Source: Legionella beliardensis
GTDB taxonomy: Bacteria; Pseudomonadota; Gammaproteobacteria; Legionellales; Legionellaceae
Reading direction: 5' to 3'
DNA length: 64,000 nucleotides
NCBI RefSeq assembly: GCF_900452395.1
Contig: NZ_UGNV01000001.1
Span: 955,501 to 1,019,500 of the forward strand
The notes below the pieces were generated by a model. That model was not told where the DNA came from. It saw only the letters and a program-made list of their open reading frames with translations, and did no database searches. Below are positions 45,555 to 55,974 of the stretch, in pieces. Numbering within the stretch: the stretch's first letter is position 1; every line of letters begins with the position of its first letter. Made by a program: the position numbers and the translations under genes.

Positions 45555-46808
45555 ATGACATTTGAGAAAATTCATATACCAGAGCAAGGACAAGCTATTA
45601 CTTGTGCTAATGGAAGATTAAATGTACCTGATTTTCCAATTATTCCGTTTATAGAAGGTGATGGAATTGGGGTAGATGTTACGCCAGCAATGCGCAATGT
45701 CGTCGATGCTGCCGTAGCGAAAGCCTATGGCAATAAAAGAAAAATCGCCTGGATGGAAATTTATGCCGGAGAAAAAGCCACTCAAGTTTATGGTGGTGAT
45801 CAATGGTTACCTGCTGAAACATTGCAAGCAATCAAGCAATTTATTATTGCCATTAAGGGACCATTGACAACGCCTGTTGGCGGTGGGATCCGCTCATTAA
45901 ATGTTGCCATTCGGCAAGAATTAGATTTATACACCTGTTTGCGACCCATTAAATACTTTAAAGGCACGCCTAGCCCACTTAAAGAGCCTTGGAAAACCGA
46001 TATGGTTATTTTTAGAGAAAACTCTGAAGATATTTATGCGGGTATTGAATGGCAAGCCAATTCTGAAAAAGCAATAAAGGTCATTAATTTTTTAACGCAT
46101 GAAATGGGTGTGACTAAGATTCGCTTCCCTGACAATTGTGGCATAGGCATTAAACCCGTTTCACAGCAAGGAACAGCGAGACTTGTAAGAGCGGCTATTC
46201 AATATGCTATTGATAATGATCGTGACTCCGTCACTTTAGTGCATAAAGGTAATATTATGAAATTTACTGAAGGTGCATTTAAAGAATGGGGTTATGAAGT
46301 CGCACGTGATGAGTTTGGCGCTGAGCTTTATGAAGGTGGCCCGTGGATGCAACTCACTAATACTAAAACAGGTAAGAAAATTATTGTAAAAGACACGATA
46401 GCAGATGCATTCCTACAGCAAATCTTACTGCGCCCAGAAGATTACAGTGTCATTGCCACACTTAACTTAAATGGCGATTATATTTCAGATGCGCTAGCGG
46501 CTCAGGTAGGGGGGATTGGTATTGCTCCAGGTGCAAATTTAAGCCAAGAAGTTGCTGTTTTTGAAGCAACGCACGGCACAGCGCCAAAATATGCTGGTCT
46601 TGATAAGGTGAATCCTGGCTCTTTAATTCTTTCAGCCGAAATGATGCTAAGGCATTTAGGTTGGGTAGAGGCAGCTGATTTAATTATTAAGTCAATGGCA
46701 GATACTATTGAGTCTAAAACCGTTACCTATGATTTTGCGCGGATGATGGAAGGTGCGAACTGCGTTAGCTGCTCAGGATTTGCACAGGCGATGATTGAGA
46801 GAATGTAA
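45555..46808 (+). CDS. icd: NADP-dependent isocitrate dehydrogenase
   Basis: Oxidatively decarboxylates isocitrate to 2-oxoglutarate in the TCA cycle. The 417-residue length (E. coli 416) and motifs fit: [18 protein letters not shown] with the substrate-binding and phosphorylatable serine, [12 protein letters not shown], and [17 protein letters not shown] followed by HGTAPKYAG. The NADP-type residues are not individually checked. It follows rluE divergently and precedes clpSA. With AcnA encoded in the same window it forms consecutive TCA steps, although the genes are not linked transcriptionally. Confidence 0.97.
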   Translation: MTFEKIHIPEQGQAITCANGRLNVPDFPIIPFIEGDGIGVDVTPAMRNVVDAAVAKAYGNKRKIAWMEIYAGEKATQVYGGDQWLPAETLQAIKQFIIAIKGPLTTPVGGGIRSLNVAIRQELDLYTCLRPIKYFKGTPSPLKEPWKTDMVIFRENSEDIYAGIEWQANSEKAIKVINFLTHEMGVTKIRFPDNCGIGIKPVSQQGTARLVRAAIQYAIDNDRDSVTLVHKGNIMKFTEGAFKEWGYEVARDEFGAELYEGGPWMQLTNTKTGKKIIVKDTIADAFLQQILLRPEDYSVIATLNLNGDYISDALAAQVGGIGIAPGANLSQEVAVFEATHGTAPKYAGLDKVNPGSLILSAEMMLRHLGWVEAADLIIKSMADTIESKTVTYDFARMMEGANCVSCSGFAQAMIERM

Positions 46809-46844
46809 GGTCTAATGGCGTTAAATTGTTCTTTTTAAGTTAAA

Positions 46845-46874
46845 TCCCGTATAAATGCTTTGCATTTTACGGGA
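46845..46874 (+). terminator. Hairpin after icd (repeat of the putA-side palindrome)
   Basis: TCCCGTA pairs with TACGGGA and AAATGC with GCATTT, then TAACTTTTATTT follows. It is 37 nt after the icd stop and nearly identical to 5442-5471. Confidence 0.6.
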
Positions 46875-47251
46875 TAACTTTTATTTAGCGTCCCAAGCTA
46901 TTTTATAACTTTTACGTTAAACGCATTTTACATTAAGAAAAAGTGGCTATAATTAACTTAAGTTGTTAAATTGTTCATATCGGAAAGAGTAGCTCTCTTG
47001 CCATTACTTTTCCACTAACTAAGTAACAAACCTTGAGCCAAAAGTAACGCCAGCATTTAGGTCATTACTTAAGTTCATATTGTCACAATGTATAATTGAA
47101 TTTCAGTAAACAGGCATGTGACTAACTGGTAGGGTAGATAAATAAACCTGGTTTACTTGAGGTGAGACATATAAAAAAAGTATGGTAGAAATCAATAAAA
47201 GCATTGTTCAAAAGTATCAGTATGGGTGCTATCTAATCATCATGATATACA
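46875..47251. other. Intergenic stretch between icd and clpS
   Basis: About 380 bp with no open frame carrying a ribosome-binding site, no tRNA and no strong hairpin. It is longer than expected for a leader, and I see nothing further in it. Confidence 0.4.
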
Positions 47252-47279
47252 TTGCCACAAAGTTTGATTTTTTTATAAC
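47252..47279 (+). promoter_or_regulatory. Candidate promoter for clpS-clpA
   Basis: TTGCCA (47252-47257), 16-bp spacer and TATAAC (47274-47279), 67 nt before the clpS start. No heat-shock sigma-32 pattern was recognised. Confidence 0.4.
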
Positions 47280-47345
47280 AATAAAATCATTTTTTACTGG
47301 CCAAATGCTCATTGAAAGTCTATAAAATTAGTAAAGGGTATAAAG

Positions 47346-47669
47346 ATGAGTGGCCGGTATTTAGAGGAGTTTGTTGAATATAAAAACGCAGAGGCAGAAG
47401 TTCTCCCTGCAGTCAAAGTTCCAAAGAAATATAAAGTCATTTTATTGAATGATGACTATACACCAATGGATTTTGTAGTGGATGTATTAAAGCGTTTTTT
47501 TCGATTAAACGAGGAGCTGGCAACCCAGATTATGTTACAGGTTCATATTTTGGGAAAAGGTGTATGTGGTATTTATACCAGGGACATAGCAGAGACTAAA
47601 GTTGCTCAGGTAAACGATTATGCCAGAAGTCATGAGCATCCTCTATTGTGTACTATGGAACCAGAATAA
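47346..47669 (+). CDS. clpS: ATP-dependent Clp protease adaptor ClpS
   Basis: Delivers N-end-rule substrates to ClpAP. The 107-residue protein has a flexible acidic N-terminus and the ClpS core: [20 protein letters not shown], the [19 protein letters not shown] segment and a C-terminal strand. The substrate-pocket acidic residues (NDD) are present. It lies 28 bp upstream of clpA, the standard pairing. Confidence 0.96.
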   Translation: MSGRYLEEFVEYKNAEAEVLPAVKVPKKYKVILLNDDYTPMDFVVDVLKRFFRLNEELATQIMLQVHILGKGVCGIYTRDIAETKVAQVNDYARSHEHPLLCTMEPE

Positions 47670-47697
47670 TGCAGGTGGGTGAAGAGGAGCAATGCCA

Positions 47698-49965
47698 ATG
47701 TTAAATAAAGAACTTGAATTCACCTTGAATCTTGCTTTTAAGGAAGCCAAAGAAAAACGTCATGAGTTTATGACGGTTGAACATCTACTGTTGTCTTTAC
47801 TTGACAATCCTGCTGCAGGCAATGTTCTCCAAGCTTGTGATGCAAATATTGACTCATTAAGACGAGATTTGATTGAATTTATTGATGAAACCACGCCTCG
47901 AATTCCTGAAGGGGAGCATGACAGAGAAACGCAACCCACCTTAGGCTTTCAACGTGTTCTGCAACGCGCAGTGTTTCATGTGCAGTCAGCTGGCAAAACT
48001 GAAGTAACAGGTGCTAACGTACTGGCAGCTATCTTTAGTGAACAAGAAAGCCAAGCTGTTTATTTTCTGCGCCGCGAAAACATTACCCGACTGGATGTCA
48101 TTAACTATATTTCTCATGGGGTTTATAAACACCATAGTAACGAAGCCAATGATCACCTTAATTCTGCTATGGATGAAGAAGCAATGGCAGGTGAAGGCAG
48201 TGAATCACCTCTAGAGAGCTATTGTCTGAATCTTAACAGAAGAGCTCGACTCGGGAAAATTGACCCGCTTATTGGCCGACATGAAGAAATTCAACGTACT
48301 ATCCAAGTGCTTTGCCGACGTCGTAAAAATAATCCGCTCTTAGTGGGCGAAGCAGGGGTAGGTAAAACTGCAATTGCAGAAGGCCTTGCTAAGCGTATTG
48401 TAGATGGCGAAGTGCCAGAATCCATTAATAACTGTGTGGTTTATGCGCTTGATTTAGGTGCACTGCTAGCAGGTACTAAGTACCGCGGTGATTTTGAAAA
48501 ACGTCTAAAAGCCGTATTAAAACAGTTAGGCCAACAAGACGGCGCTGTGCTGTTTATTGATGAAATTCATACCATCATTGGTGCCGGTGCTGCTTCGGGT
48601 GGCGTGATGGACGCATCAAATCTAATTAAACCATTACTGGCCAATGGTGAATTGAAATGCATAGGTTCTACAACTTATCAAGAGTATCGCGGCATCTTTG
48701 AAAAAGATCGCGCACTCGCACGTCGTTTCCAAAAGATTGATATTAGCGAGCCTACAGTTGAAGAAACATTTGAAATCCTTAAAGGATTGCGCTCTAAGTT
48801 GGAAGAACATCATGGCGTGAAGTTCTCAATTCCGGCACTAAAAGCAGCGGCTGAGCTTGCAGCAAAATATATTAACGATAGATTTCTCCCTGATAAAGCA
48901 ATCGACGTAGTTGATGAAGCGGGTGCTTATCAAAACCTCTTAACAGCCAATAAGCGTCGAAAAATTATTAGTGTGACGGAAATTGAAAATGTGGTCGCTA
49001 AAATTGCCCGTATCCCGGTTAAAAAAGTATCTGCCAGAGATAAGGATACATTACGTAATTTAGAGCGTGACTTAAAATTACTTGTCTATGGTCAAGACAG
49101 TGCAATCACAGCATTAGCTTCTGCTATTAAGTTAGCGCGCTCAGGGTTGCGTGACCAACAAAAACCAGTCGGTTGCTTCTTATTTGCAGGCCCAACAGGC
49201 GTAGGTAAAACGGAAGTCACGAGACAACTAGCTAATGTATTAGGCATTGAATTACTGCGTTTTGATATGTCTGAATACATGGAGAAACATACGGTTTCAC
49301 GTCTAATCGGCGCACCTCCTGGCTATGTTGGTTATGATCAAGGCGGGTTACTCACTGAAGCTGTGACTAAAAATCCTCATTCAGTTTTATTGCTTGATGA
49401 GATTGAAAAAGCACATCCTGATGTGTTTAATCTCTTATTACAGATTATGGATCATGGCACTTTAACTGATACGAATGGCCGCCAAGCCGACTTTAGGCAT
49501 GTTATTTTAGTCATGACTAGCAATGCTGGCGCTACGGAAATTACCAGAAACTCCATTGGTTTCTCATTGCAAGATAATGCTAATGATGGACTTGAAGTGA
49601 TTAAGAAACAATTTAGTCCTGAATTTAGAAATCGCTTAGATGCCATTATTAATTTTGCTTCCTTAGATACAGAAACCATTGGACTTGTTGTTGATAAATT
49701 TATCATGGAATTAGATGAGCAGTTAAGCAACAAAGGGGTTACCTTTAAAGTTGATAAAGCCGCACGTGATTGGTTAATTGAACATGGTTATGATAGAACA
49801 ATGGGCGCTCGACCAATGGCTCGCTTAATTCAAGAACAAATTAAAAAACCGTTAGCAGATGAGTTATTGTTCGGAAAATTAATGAAAGGTGGTCATGTTG
49901 TTATCAAAGTAAAAGATGGTAAATTGCATTTTGATAGTCATGATCATTGTGAAGGAGTTATTTAA
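47698..49965 (+). CDS. clpA: ATP-dependent Clp protease ATP-binding subunit ClpA
   Basis: Hexameric AAA+ unfoldase that feeds substrates to ClpP. At 755 residues it has the N-domain ([20 protein letters not shown]), two AAA+ modules with Walker A motifs GEAGVGKTA (about residue 220) and GPTGVGKTE (about 500), Walker B LFIDEIHT and [10 protein letters not shown], and a ClpP-binding region. ATG 47698 is chosen because GAGGAG sits 8 nt before it and because ClpA proteins start MLN; the ATG at 47692 is too close to that site. A weak hairpin follows the stop. Confidence 0.97.
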   Translation: MLNKELEFTLNLAFKEAKEKRHEFMTVEHLLLSLLDNPAAGNVLQACDANIDSLRRDLIEFIDETTPRIPEGEHDRETQPTLGFQRVLQRAVFHVQSAGKTEVTGANVLAAIFSEQESQAVYFLRRENITRLDVINYISHGVYKHHSNEANDHLNSAMDEEAMAGEGSESPLESYCLNLNRRARLGKIDPLIGRHEEIQRTIQVLCRRRKNNPLLVGEAGVGKTAIAEGLAKRIVDGEVPESINNCVVYALDLGALLAGTKYRGDFEKRLKAVLKQLGQQDGAVLFIDEIHTIIGAGAASGGVMDASNLIKPLLANGELKCIGSTTYQEYRGIFEKDRALARRFQKIDISEPTVEETFEILKGLRSKLEEHHGVKFSIPALKAAAELAAKYINDRFLPDKAIDVVDEAGAYQNLLTANKRRKIISVTEIENVVAKIARIPVKKVSARDKDTLRNLERDLKLLVYGQDSAITALASAIKLARSGLRDQQKPVGCFLFAGPTGVGKTEVTRQLANVLGIELLRFDMSEYMEKHTVSRLIGAPPGYVGYDQGGLLTEAVTKNPHSVLLLDEIEKAHPDVFNLLLQIMDHGTLTDTNGRQADFRHVILVMTSNAGATEITRNSIGFSLQDNANDGLEVIKKQFSPEFRNRLDAIINFASLDTETIGLVVDKFIMELDEQLSNKGVTFKVDKAARDWLIEHGYDRTMGARPMARLIQEQIKKPLADELLFGKLMKGGHVVIKVKDGKLHFDSHDHCEGVI

Positions 49966-50036
49966 TTAACTAATTAATTATCCTATCTAAGGGGTCTAAG
50001 CGTTAAGCTTAATCAGAGGGTTTAAATTGAGCTAAG

Positions 50037-50065
50037 TCAGGATAAATGCATTAAATTTATCCTGA
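50037..50065 (+). terminator. Possible terminator after clpA
   Basis: TCAGGATAAAT (50037-50047) pairs with ATTTATCCTGA (50055-50065), then TTTAAG. The stem is 11 bp and perfect but AT-rich, with a short T run, about 70 nt after the clpA stop. Confidence 0.5.
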
Positions 50066-50210
50066 TTTAAGCCATAACATTTTATATCTTATTTATCCAC
50101 TCTTGGTTTATCTATTATTTTTGCCTGTAAATACATTTGCTTGAAGTACGACACCTAGCTACAATTACAGCAATCTAGGTAAATGATTAATTATATTTTT
50201 AGGTTACTTT

Positions 50211-51290
50211 ATGCTAAGCGTAATTATTATCAGTAAAAATGAAGAGGCTAATATTAAGCGCTGCCTTGAGTCAGTAAGCTTTGCGGATGAAATTGTGGTA
50301 CTTGATTCAGGAAGTACTGATAAGACAATAGAAATAGCTCAAAAATATACAGAAAATGTCTATACGAGTGAGGATTGGTATGGCTACGGTGTGCAAAAAC
50401 AACGCGCGCTTAACTTAGCAACAGGCGATTGGGTTTTAAATCTTGATGCTGACGAATCAGTCTCAGAGCATCTGCGTACCGCGATTGAAGAAGCGATGGA
50501 ATCTGATGAAGCAGATGCTTATCGAATTCCTATTTGCATGAATTTCTACGGTAAACCGTTGCGCTATTCATCAAGCCCCACCAGACATATACGGCTTTTT
50601 AAACGCGAAGGCGCTCGTTATAGCGATGATATTGTGCATGAAAAAATAATTTTACCGGCAGAAGCACGCATTAGTAAACTAACACTTCCTATCATGCATC
50701 ATTCATTTCGTGATGTAAGCCATGCTTTATACAAAATTAATCGCTACACTTCTTATAGTGCGAAAATACGTTCACAAAAAGGTGATCCGCCAGGGATTGT
50801 GAAAATTCTATTTAGTACAGGTTGGATGTTTTTCCGTTGTTTTTATTTACAGCGTGGCTTTATGGATGGTGTTGCTGGATTTCTGTTAGCCGTATTTAAT
50901 GCCCAAGGCACCTTTTATCGGGGCATTAAGCAACTTTATCCGGACGTTAGACACACGATTTCAATGTCACCTGACCGAAAAGACATACAGGCAGTTCCTA
51001 GTCTGCCAGATAAGTCAGCTGACGAAGTAGAGGATAAGCCTCTTCCTCAAGAGCAACTGACCACTGAGTCGGAATCTATAATAGAGGTAACTGAGCCTAA
51101 CCAAGAAGCAACGGATAATGATGAAAAGCTTCCAGTTGAAGAAGTGATTGAACACGATGCTTTTTTGCAGCGAGAGCAAGATGAGCCATTGGAAGAAGAT
51201 GTGATTGAGCCGGAAGATATTTTTGAGGAAGAGGAAGCTATTGAGCAAGATAAATTGCTAGTAAATAAGCAATCTTCAGAAGAGAAGTAA
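50211..51290 (+). CDS. Family-2 glycosyltransferase (WaaE-like) with acidic C-terminal tail
   Basis: Residues 1-250 are a GT2 transferase like the LPS-core enzyme WaaE/KdtX: LSVIIISKNEEANIKRCLES, LDSGSTDKT, a metal-binding Asp79-Ala-Asp81 (NLDADES), and a C-terminal GFLLAVFNAQGTFYRGIKQL helix that probably touches the membrane. Residues 250-359 are an added acidic, low-complexity tail with loose EEVIEHD/EEDVIEPED repeats, absent from the family norm of about 250-260 residues. The sugar and acceptor are inferred to be LPS-related. It converges with potD. Confidence 0.88.
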   Translation: MLSVIIISKNEEANIKRCLESVSFADEIVVLDSGSTDKTIEIAQKYTENVYTSEDWYGYGVQKQRALNLATGDWVLNLDADESVSEHLRTAIEEAMESDEADAYRIPICMNFYGKPLRYSSSPTRHIRLFKREGARYSDDIVHEKIILPAEARISKLTLPIMHHSFRDVSHALYKINRYTSYSAKIRSQKGDPPGIVKILFSTGWMFFRCFYLQRGFMDGVAGFLLAVFNAQGTFYRGIKQLYPDVRHTISMSPDRKDIQAVPSLPDKSADEVEDKPLPQEQLTTESESIIEVTEPNQEATDNDEKLPVEEVIEHDAFLQREQDEPLEEDVIEPEDIFEEEEAIEQDKLLVNKQSSEEK

Positions 51291-51311
51291 TATCTTTATA
51301 ATCTGATTACT

Positions 51312-52334
51312 TTAAAAAACCAACTTAAGTTGTTGCCAATATTGGTTATATAAAGCAAGTGTCTCTTCACCAACATCGCGCTGAAAATAACCTCTCGCCA
51401 AAATATTTGCTGGCGGATAAACAACCGTGTTATTTCGAATAGGCTCGGGTAATAAGGCGCGCCCTTTCGCATTGGTAATTGCTTGCCCACTAATTAATGC
51501 CAATTGCGCAACAACATCAGGCTTAAGTAAAAAATTAATAAAGGTGAGCGCTTCCTGCTGATGAGGCGCATTTTTAGGGATTGCTAAACAATCTACCCAA
51601 ATAACAAATCCGTCTTCGGGATAAATAAAATTAACCTCTTTATTTTCTTTGGCAGCCTTGTAAGCATCTGCATTCCAAGCAACGCCTAATGAGCTGTCTT
51701 CATCAATCATGATTGCTTGAATGCTGTCGCTAGCGAATAGTTTAATGTTTGGGGCAAGCTTTACTAATTGCTGATAAGCCGCTCTAATAAGATTAGGATC
51801 TCTACTATTAGGATCAAAGCCAAGGCTAAGTAAAGCGATAGCAAAAACTTCACGGGAGTCATCAAGCATCATTAGTTGATTAAGCCATCGCTTATCCCAT
51901 AATCCTTGCCAGCGCTTAGGTGGGTTACTAACATTAGTTTGGTTAAAGAAAATCCCAGTTGTTCCCCAGATAAAGGGAATACTGTATTGATTGCCTTTGT
52001 CATAGTCGTTTTGAGTAAATCTTTGATCTAAATTAGTGATATTAGGTAATTGGCGGTGATTAAGCTTAGTTAACATACCTTGATTGACCATGCGCTCTAC
52101 AAAATAGGCAGAAGGTAAAATTACATCATAAATAGCTTGCCTACTTGCCTTGAGTTTAGCATACATGGTTTCATTGCTGTCGTAGGTAGAGAAGTTAACT
52201 GTGATCCCTGTCTCCTTTTCAAAGCGCTGGATAATTTCTTTAGGTATTTCACCGCCCCAAACATACACATTAACAACATTGGCATAAACAGCAGGACAAA
52301 GCAGTAATAGAATTAATACTCTAAATCGTTTCAT
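51312..52334 (-). CDS. potD: Spermidine/putrescine-binding periplasmic protein
   Basis: A 340-residue solute receptor for the PotABC importer. It has a signal peptide (about 1-18), then VVNVYVWGGEIPKEIIQRFE and the periplasmic-binding-protein folds with YAKLKASRQAIYDVILPSAY and GTTGIFFNQTN. The polyamine-binding acidic and aromatic residues appear kept but were not aligned. It overlaps potC by 4 bp and is last in potABCD. Unlike many receptors it has no lipobox cysteine. Confidence 0.94.
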   Translation of the reverse strand: MKRFRVLILLLLCPAVYANVVNVYVWGGEIPKEIIQRFEKETGITVNFSTYDSNETMYAKLKASRQAIYDVILPSAYFVERMVNQGMLTKLNHRQLPNITNLDQRFTQNDYDKGNQYSIPFIWGTTGIFFNQTNVSNPPKRWQGLWDKRWLNQLMMLDDSREVFAIALLSLGFDPNSRDPNLIRAAYQQLVKLAPNIKLFASDSIQAIMIDEDSSLGVAWNADAYKAAKENKEVNFIYPEDGFVIWVDCLAIPKNAPHQQEALTFINFLLKPDVVAQLALISGQAITNAKGRALLPEPIRNNTVVYPPANILARGYFQRDVGEETLALYNQYWQQLKLVF

Positions 52335-53098
52335 GATGGTTTACCTGAAAGGCGATAAGATAAAGTCACCAAAATCATAGAAATAAAAAAAGTAATGGTG
52401 CACAGCGCATTAAGCTCAGGAGTTACGCCTGTGCGTACTAAAGAGTAGATGGCAAGTGGTAAAATATTAAAATCAGGCCCTGCGACAAAATAACTAATCA
52501 TGACATCATCAAAGGACAGAGTAAAACTTAAGAGCAAAGCACTTAATATAGCTGACCAGAGTAATGGTAATAAAACCTTGGTTAAAGCAACATAACGGCT
52601 TGCTCCTAAATCTAGGGCACTAAAATAAATATTTGGATCGAGTGTATTGATACGCGATTTAATCGTTAAAATGACAAAAGGTAGGCAAAAGGTAATATGA
52701 GCAATAAGCAGGCTTAAGAAACCGAGCGGTATTTGCATAATATTAAAGAAAAGGAGTAAAGCAACACCAAGCACTAAATCAGGAATGATAATTAATAATA
52801 ACAGTAAAATATAAAACGAATTTTGTTTTCTTGTGCGAAATAAAAATAAATTCACACTGGCAAGCAAACCTAATAAAGTAGCAATGAAGGATGCACATAC
52901 CCCTAGAAAAATAGAGTTAAAAAAAGCAGACCATAAACCTCTGTCTTGGAAAAGCTCTCTATACCACTGCCAAGAAAAGCCATGCCATTGTAAGGAAAAT
53001 TTAGCATCATTTACTGAATAAAGAATTAAAATTAAGATAGGTGTATAAAGAAAGAAGAAAACAAAAAATAAAAAAGCTTTTTGTGTAAATGCCTTCAT
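52331..53098 (-). CDS. potC: Spermidine/putrescine ABC transporter permease PotC
   Basis: A 255-residue inner-membrane protein with six hydrophobic segments. The cytoplasmic EAA-type loop (SALDLGASRYVALTKVLLPL) contacts PotA. FTLSFDDVMISYFVAGP is a PotC hallmark. It overlaps potB by 4 bp and potD by 4 bp. Confidence 0.94.
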   Translation of the reverse strand: MKAFTQKAFLFFVFFFLYTPILILILYSVNDAKFSLQWHGFSWQWYRELFQDRGLWSAFFNSIFLGVCASFIATLLGLLASVNLFLFRTRKQNSFYILLLLLIIIPDLVLGVALLLFFNIMQIPLGFLSLLIAHITFCLPFVILTIKSRINTLDPNIYFSALDLGASRYVALTKVLLPLLWSAILSALLLSFTLSFDDVMISYFVAGPDFNILPLAIYSLVRTGVTPELNALCTITFFISMILVTLSYRLSGKPS

Positions 53099-53919
53099 TT
53101 AATAACCTCACTGCTTTTATGACGATAAAAAGCTAATAAAATTAATAACAGTAAGGTTAAAATAACGCTTGTTGCCGCACCCTGCGGCCAATTCTCAATG
53201 ACTAAAAATTGATTTTGAATTAAATTGCCTAACAAAATAGAACGAGCGCCACCTAAAATATTAGGAATATAAAATAACGTCATGGCCGGTAATAACACGA
53301 ATAAACAACCTGCTAAAATTCCTGGTGCGGTGTTGGGTAAGAAAACACGCGTAAAGATAGCCCATTTACTTGCACCTAAGTCTTTTGCAGCTTCAATTAA
53401 GCGAAAATCAAAGCGCTCCATGTTAGTAAAAATAGGTAAAACCATAAATGGAAATAAGTTATAAACGAGTCCGCTAATTACCGCAAAGTTAGAGTAAAGT
53501 AGATTGAGTGGCACATGAATAAGATGAAATTTAAGTAATAGAGCATTAATCACCCCTTTGTACTTAAGAATTGCAATAAGTGCATAAGTTCTAATTAAAG
53601 AGCTAGTCCAAAATGGAATAATAATTAACAACAGTAAAACAGATTGGTGTTTGGATTTAATAAGTAGATAGCTAAAAGGGTAAGCCAATATAAGACAAAG
53701 GCCAGTCGCAATGAAGGCAATTGCTAACGAGCGGAAAAAGATTTTAGCAAAGACAGGTGTAAATAAACTAAGGTAGTTAGCAAAGGTAACAGGCAAAGCA
53801 ACTAAGTTTGTACTGTCATTTGTTAAAAAACTTGCAATTAAAATAAATAATAATGGAATAAAGCTAAAAAGGATTAGCCAACCATATAATAAATAAAGTG
53901 AAACTGATTTAGCCTTCAT
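53095..53919 (-). CDS. potB: Spermidine/putrescine ABC transporter permease PotB
   Basis: A 274-residue inner-membrane permease with six transmembrane segments, IIIPFWTSSLIRTYALIAIL and the coupling loop EAAKDLGASKWAIFTRVFLP. It overlaps potA by 11 bp and potC by 4 bp. It forms the channel with PotC. Confidence 0.94.
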   Translation of the reverse strand: MKAKSVSLYLLYGWLILFSFIPLLFILIASFLTNDSTNLVALPVTFANYLSLFTPVFAKIFFRSLAIAFIATGLCLILAYPFSYLLIKSKHQSVLLLLIIIPFWTSSLIRTYALIAILKYKGVINALLLKFHLIHVPLNLLYSNFAVISGLVYNLFPFMVLPIFTNMERFDFRLIEAAKDLGASKWAIFTRVFLPNTAPGILAGCLFVLLPAMTLFYIPNILGGARSILLGNLIQNQFLVIENWPQGAATSVILTLLLLILLAFYRHKSSEVIK

Positions 53920-55003
53920 AGGGCAATAAAACCTCCCAACCAGGTAGCCATTCTACCCAGACCGATTCATTAGGCGAGTATTCTAATTTATCATCGTCTT
54001 CATCAAAAAATTCAGACGCATTAATAAGCTTACCTGACGTTAATGCCACTTTAAGATCGACAGTCGATCCTTTATAAACAATTTCCACAATCCGCCCGGG
54101 CAACATGCCTGCTGTATCATCTACCTCAGATAGGCTCCATACCCGAATATCTTCTGGACGAATCACTAAATGTAATCGGGTGCCAGGCTGATAATCGCCG
54201 GTATTTTTGCAAGTTAAGTTAACGTTTTCAACCTTAGTCGTTAATTGTTGATTATCACTCGCTTGAACTTGAATATCAAAAATATTAGCTTCGCCAATGA
54301 ATTTAGCGACATGTAAATTGGCTGGGTTTTCATAGACTGCTCTGGGCGTACCTATTTGCTCAATATGGCCATGATTAAAAATAACGATTCTATCGGACAT
54401 GGATAAGGCTTCTTCTTGATCGTGAGTGACAAAAATAAATGTCATGTTCAAGGTTTTTTGTAATTGCTTTAACTCAGATTGCATTGATTTACGTAAACGA
54501 TAATCTAAGGAACTTAAGGGCTCATCAAGTAATAATACTTGCGGTCGATTCACAATGGCCCGAGCGATTGCGACTCGTTGCTGCTGCCCACCACTTAAAT
54601 GTTTAATATTACGGTCAGCTAAGGTTTCTAATTGCACAAGTTGTAGTGCTTTTTTAACACGCTGGTTAATTTCACTGGCTTTAACTTTCCTACATTGGAG
54701 TGCAAAGGCGACATTATCAAATACTGATAAATGAGGAAAAAGGGCATAGCTTTGAAAAACCGTGTGGACATCACGTTTTTGTGGTGGTAATAAATTAACA
54801 CACTGCCCATTAATAAAAATTTCACCCTGACTTGGTTGCTCAAAGCCTGAAATGAGACGCAGCAAGGTTGTTTTACCACAGCCAGATGGGCCTAAAAGGG
54901 TTAAAAACTCACCATCGAAAACAGATAAAGAAATATTATTAAGGATTAAGGCACTGCCATAAGATTTATAAACTTGCCGAATTTCAATTAGCGGTACCGT
55001 CAT
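53909..55003 (-). CDS. potA: Spermidine/putrescine ABC transporter ATPase PotA
   Basis: A 364-residue ATPase powering polyamine import: Walker A GPSGCGKTT near residue 39, Q-loop FQSYALFPHL, signature LSGGQQQR, Walker B VLLLDEPLSSLD and H-loop FVTHDQEEA, then a C-terminal TOBE domain. It is first in the potABCD operon on the minus strand. Polyamine uptake is relevant to intracellular growth. The promoter should lie in 55.0-55.1 kb, just before a palindromic repeat block. Confidence 0.96.
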   Translation of the reverse strand: MTVPLIEIRQVYKSYGSALILNNISLSVFDGEFLTLLGPSGCGKTTLLRLISGFEQPSQGEIFINGQCVNLLPPQKRDVHTVFQSYALFPHLSVFDNVAFALQCRKVKASEINQRVKKALQLVQLETLADRNIKHLSGGQQQRVAIARAIVNRPQVLLLDEPLSSLDYRLRKSMQSELKQLQKTLNMTFIFVTHDQEEALSMSDRIVIFNHGHIEQIGTPRAVYENPANLHVAKFIGEANIFDIQVQASDNQQLTTKVENVNLTCKNTGDYQPGTRLHLVIRPEDIRVWSLSEVDDTAGMLPGRIVEIVYKGSTVDLKVALTSGKLINASEFFDEDDDKLEYSPNESVWVEWLPGWEVLLPYEG

Positions 55004-55143
55004 GATAATTTCAAAACAAAACCGTAATTATGAGCGCTGACTTGGCACTTGTCTAGTAACAATCACATAATACTCAAAGTCTACACGTGAAAAAATTTTA
55101 TTAACGCCCTACGCACTGCGCTTTGCGTGTAGTATTAAGAAAG

Positions 55144-55210
55144 GTAGGTTGGGCTAAACAAAGTGCAGCCCAACAAACAACCGTTGGGCTGCGTATTGCT
55201 TAGCCTATGT
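55144..55210. repeat. Family C palindromic repeat, copy 1
   Basis: Begins GTAGGTTGGGCTAA, with GTTGGGCT pairing with AGCCCAAC, followed by a second GTTGGGCT half and ending TAGCCTATGT. It abuts a family B element. The same C-then-B order recurs at 59472-59679. Confidence 0.75.
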
Positions 55211-55299
55211 TGGATACCGTGGTCAAGCCACAGTATTTCGATAGACTGGAAAGAAGCCAAAGAGAAAAACGAATTACCGCGGCTTGACCGCGGTAACCA
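55211..55299. repeat. Family B palindromic repeat, copy 2
   Basis: An 89-bp element from TGGATACCG to CGGTAACCA, same length as the copy at 42203-42291, with the shared core AAAGAGAAAAACGAATTACC. Confidence 0.82.
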
Positions 55300-55340
55300 G
55301 CACTGTGGCATTTAATTTATCCCAGCATGTCACCCGCAAA

Positions 55341-55724
55341 TTAATTATAACTATTGCAATCATTATGATTGAGTGCAGATTGTGATGAGCAAAGTTCAGA
55401 TATACCGCCATTATTGCAAATAACGAGTCCTTGTTCATCCATTGTTAATACGCCACCTTGCCATAAACAACAGCCTTGTACATTTTGTAAATCCATAATG
55501 GCGTGTCTCGTACAATAGCACGAAGAGTAATAGCCATTTTTGCACACTAAACGACCTGCCGTAGAATCACAATAACTTACACCACCCATCATGGCACAAC
55601 ATTTATTAGGGCGACAGTTTTTAGGACAATCATCCCCCTGACAATCGCCACAGCGTCCTGCATGGGCTAACGCAAAACAAGCCATAAGTACCCAGATTGT
55701 CAAGAGACGAGTAATGAATTGCAT
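55341..55724 (-). CDS. Secreted Cys-rich protein with a duplicated CC-GGV module
   Basis: A 127-residue protein with a signal peptide (about 1-22, ending LAHA). The mature part has 15 cysteines. Two related modules follow each other: CCAMMGGVSYCDS...GRLVCKNG...SSCYC and CCLWQGGVLTMDE...GLVICNNG...SELC. The shared pattern is CC-x3-GGV-x(4)-D-x(4)-L/V-V/I-C-x-N-G-x(3,4)-S-x-x-C. Disulphide-stabilised secretion is likely; function unknown. ATG 55724 is chosen over GTG 55736, with TGGAATCT upstream. It stands alone between repeat blocks. Confidence 0.78.
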   Translation of the reverse strand: MQFITRLLTIWVLMACFALAHAGRCGDCQGDDCPKNCRPNKCCAMMGGVSYCDSTAGRLVCKNGYYSSCYCTRHAIMDLQNVQGCCLWQGGVLTMDEQGLVICNNGGISELCSSQSALNHNDCNSYN

Positions 55725-55846
55725 GATAGATTCCACTTTTTTATTTTTTTGAGAATATCATAGGTAGTTAAACAAAATAAATAAGTAATGGAAGGAGACA
55801 ACCCATGTAGTTACTTTATGTTACAGCCAGCAATTAACAAACCTAT

Positions 55847-55930
55847 GTCTTTGCGAGCGTCAGCGAAGCAATCCAGGTGGATGCTTTGTTAAAAAGCTGC
55901 TCTAAATTGTTTCACGTCTTTCGCAATGAC
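55847..55930. repeat. Palindromic intergenic repeat (family D), copy 2
   Basis: Ends GTCTTTGCGA (55847-55856) and TCGCAATGAC (55921-55930) and the core GAAGCAATCCAGGT match the element at 198-297. This copy is 84 bp. It lies between rmuC and the Cys-rich gene. Confidence 0.75.
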
Positions 55931-55974
55931 AATAATTATTTTTACAGTAGGTTTAAGTTACTAAATATACCGCA

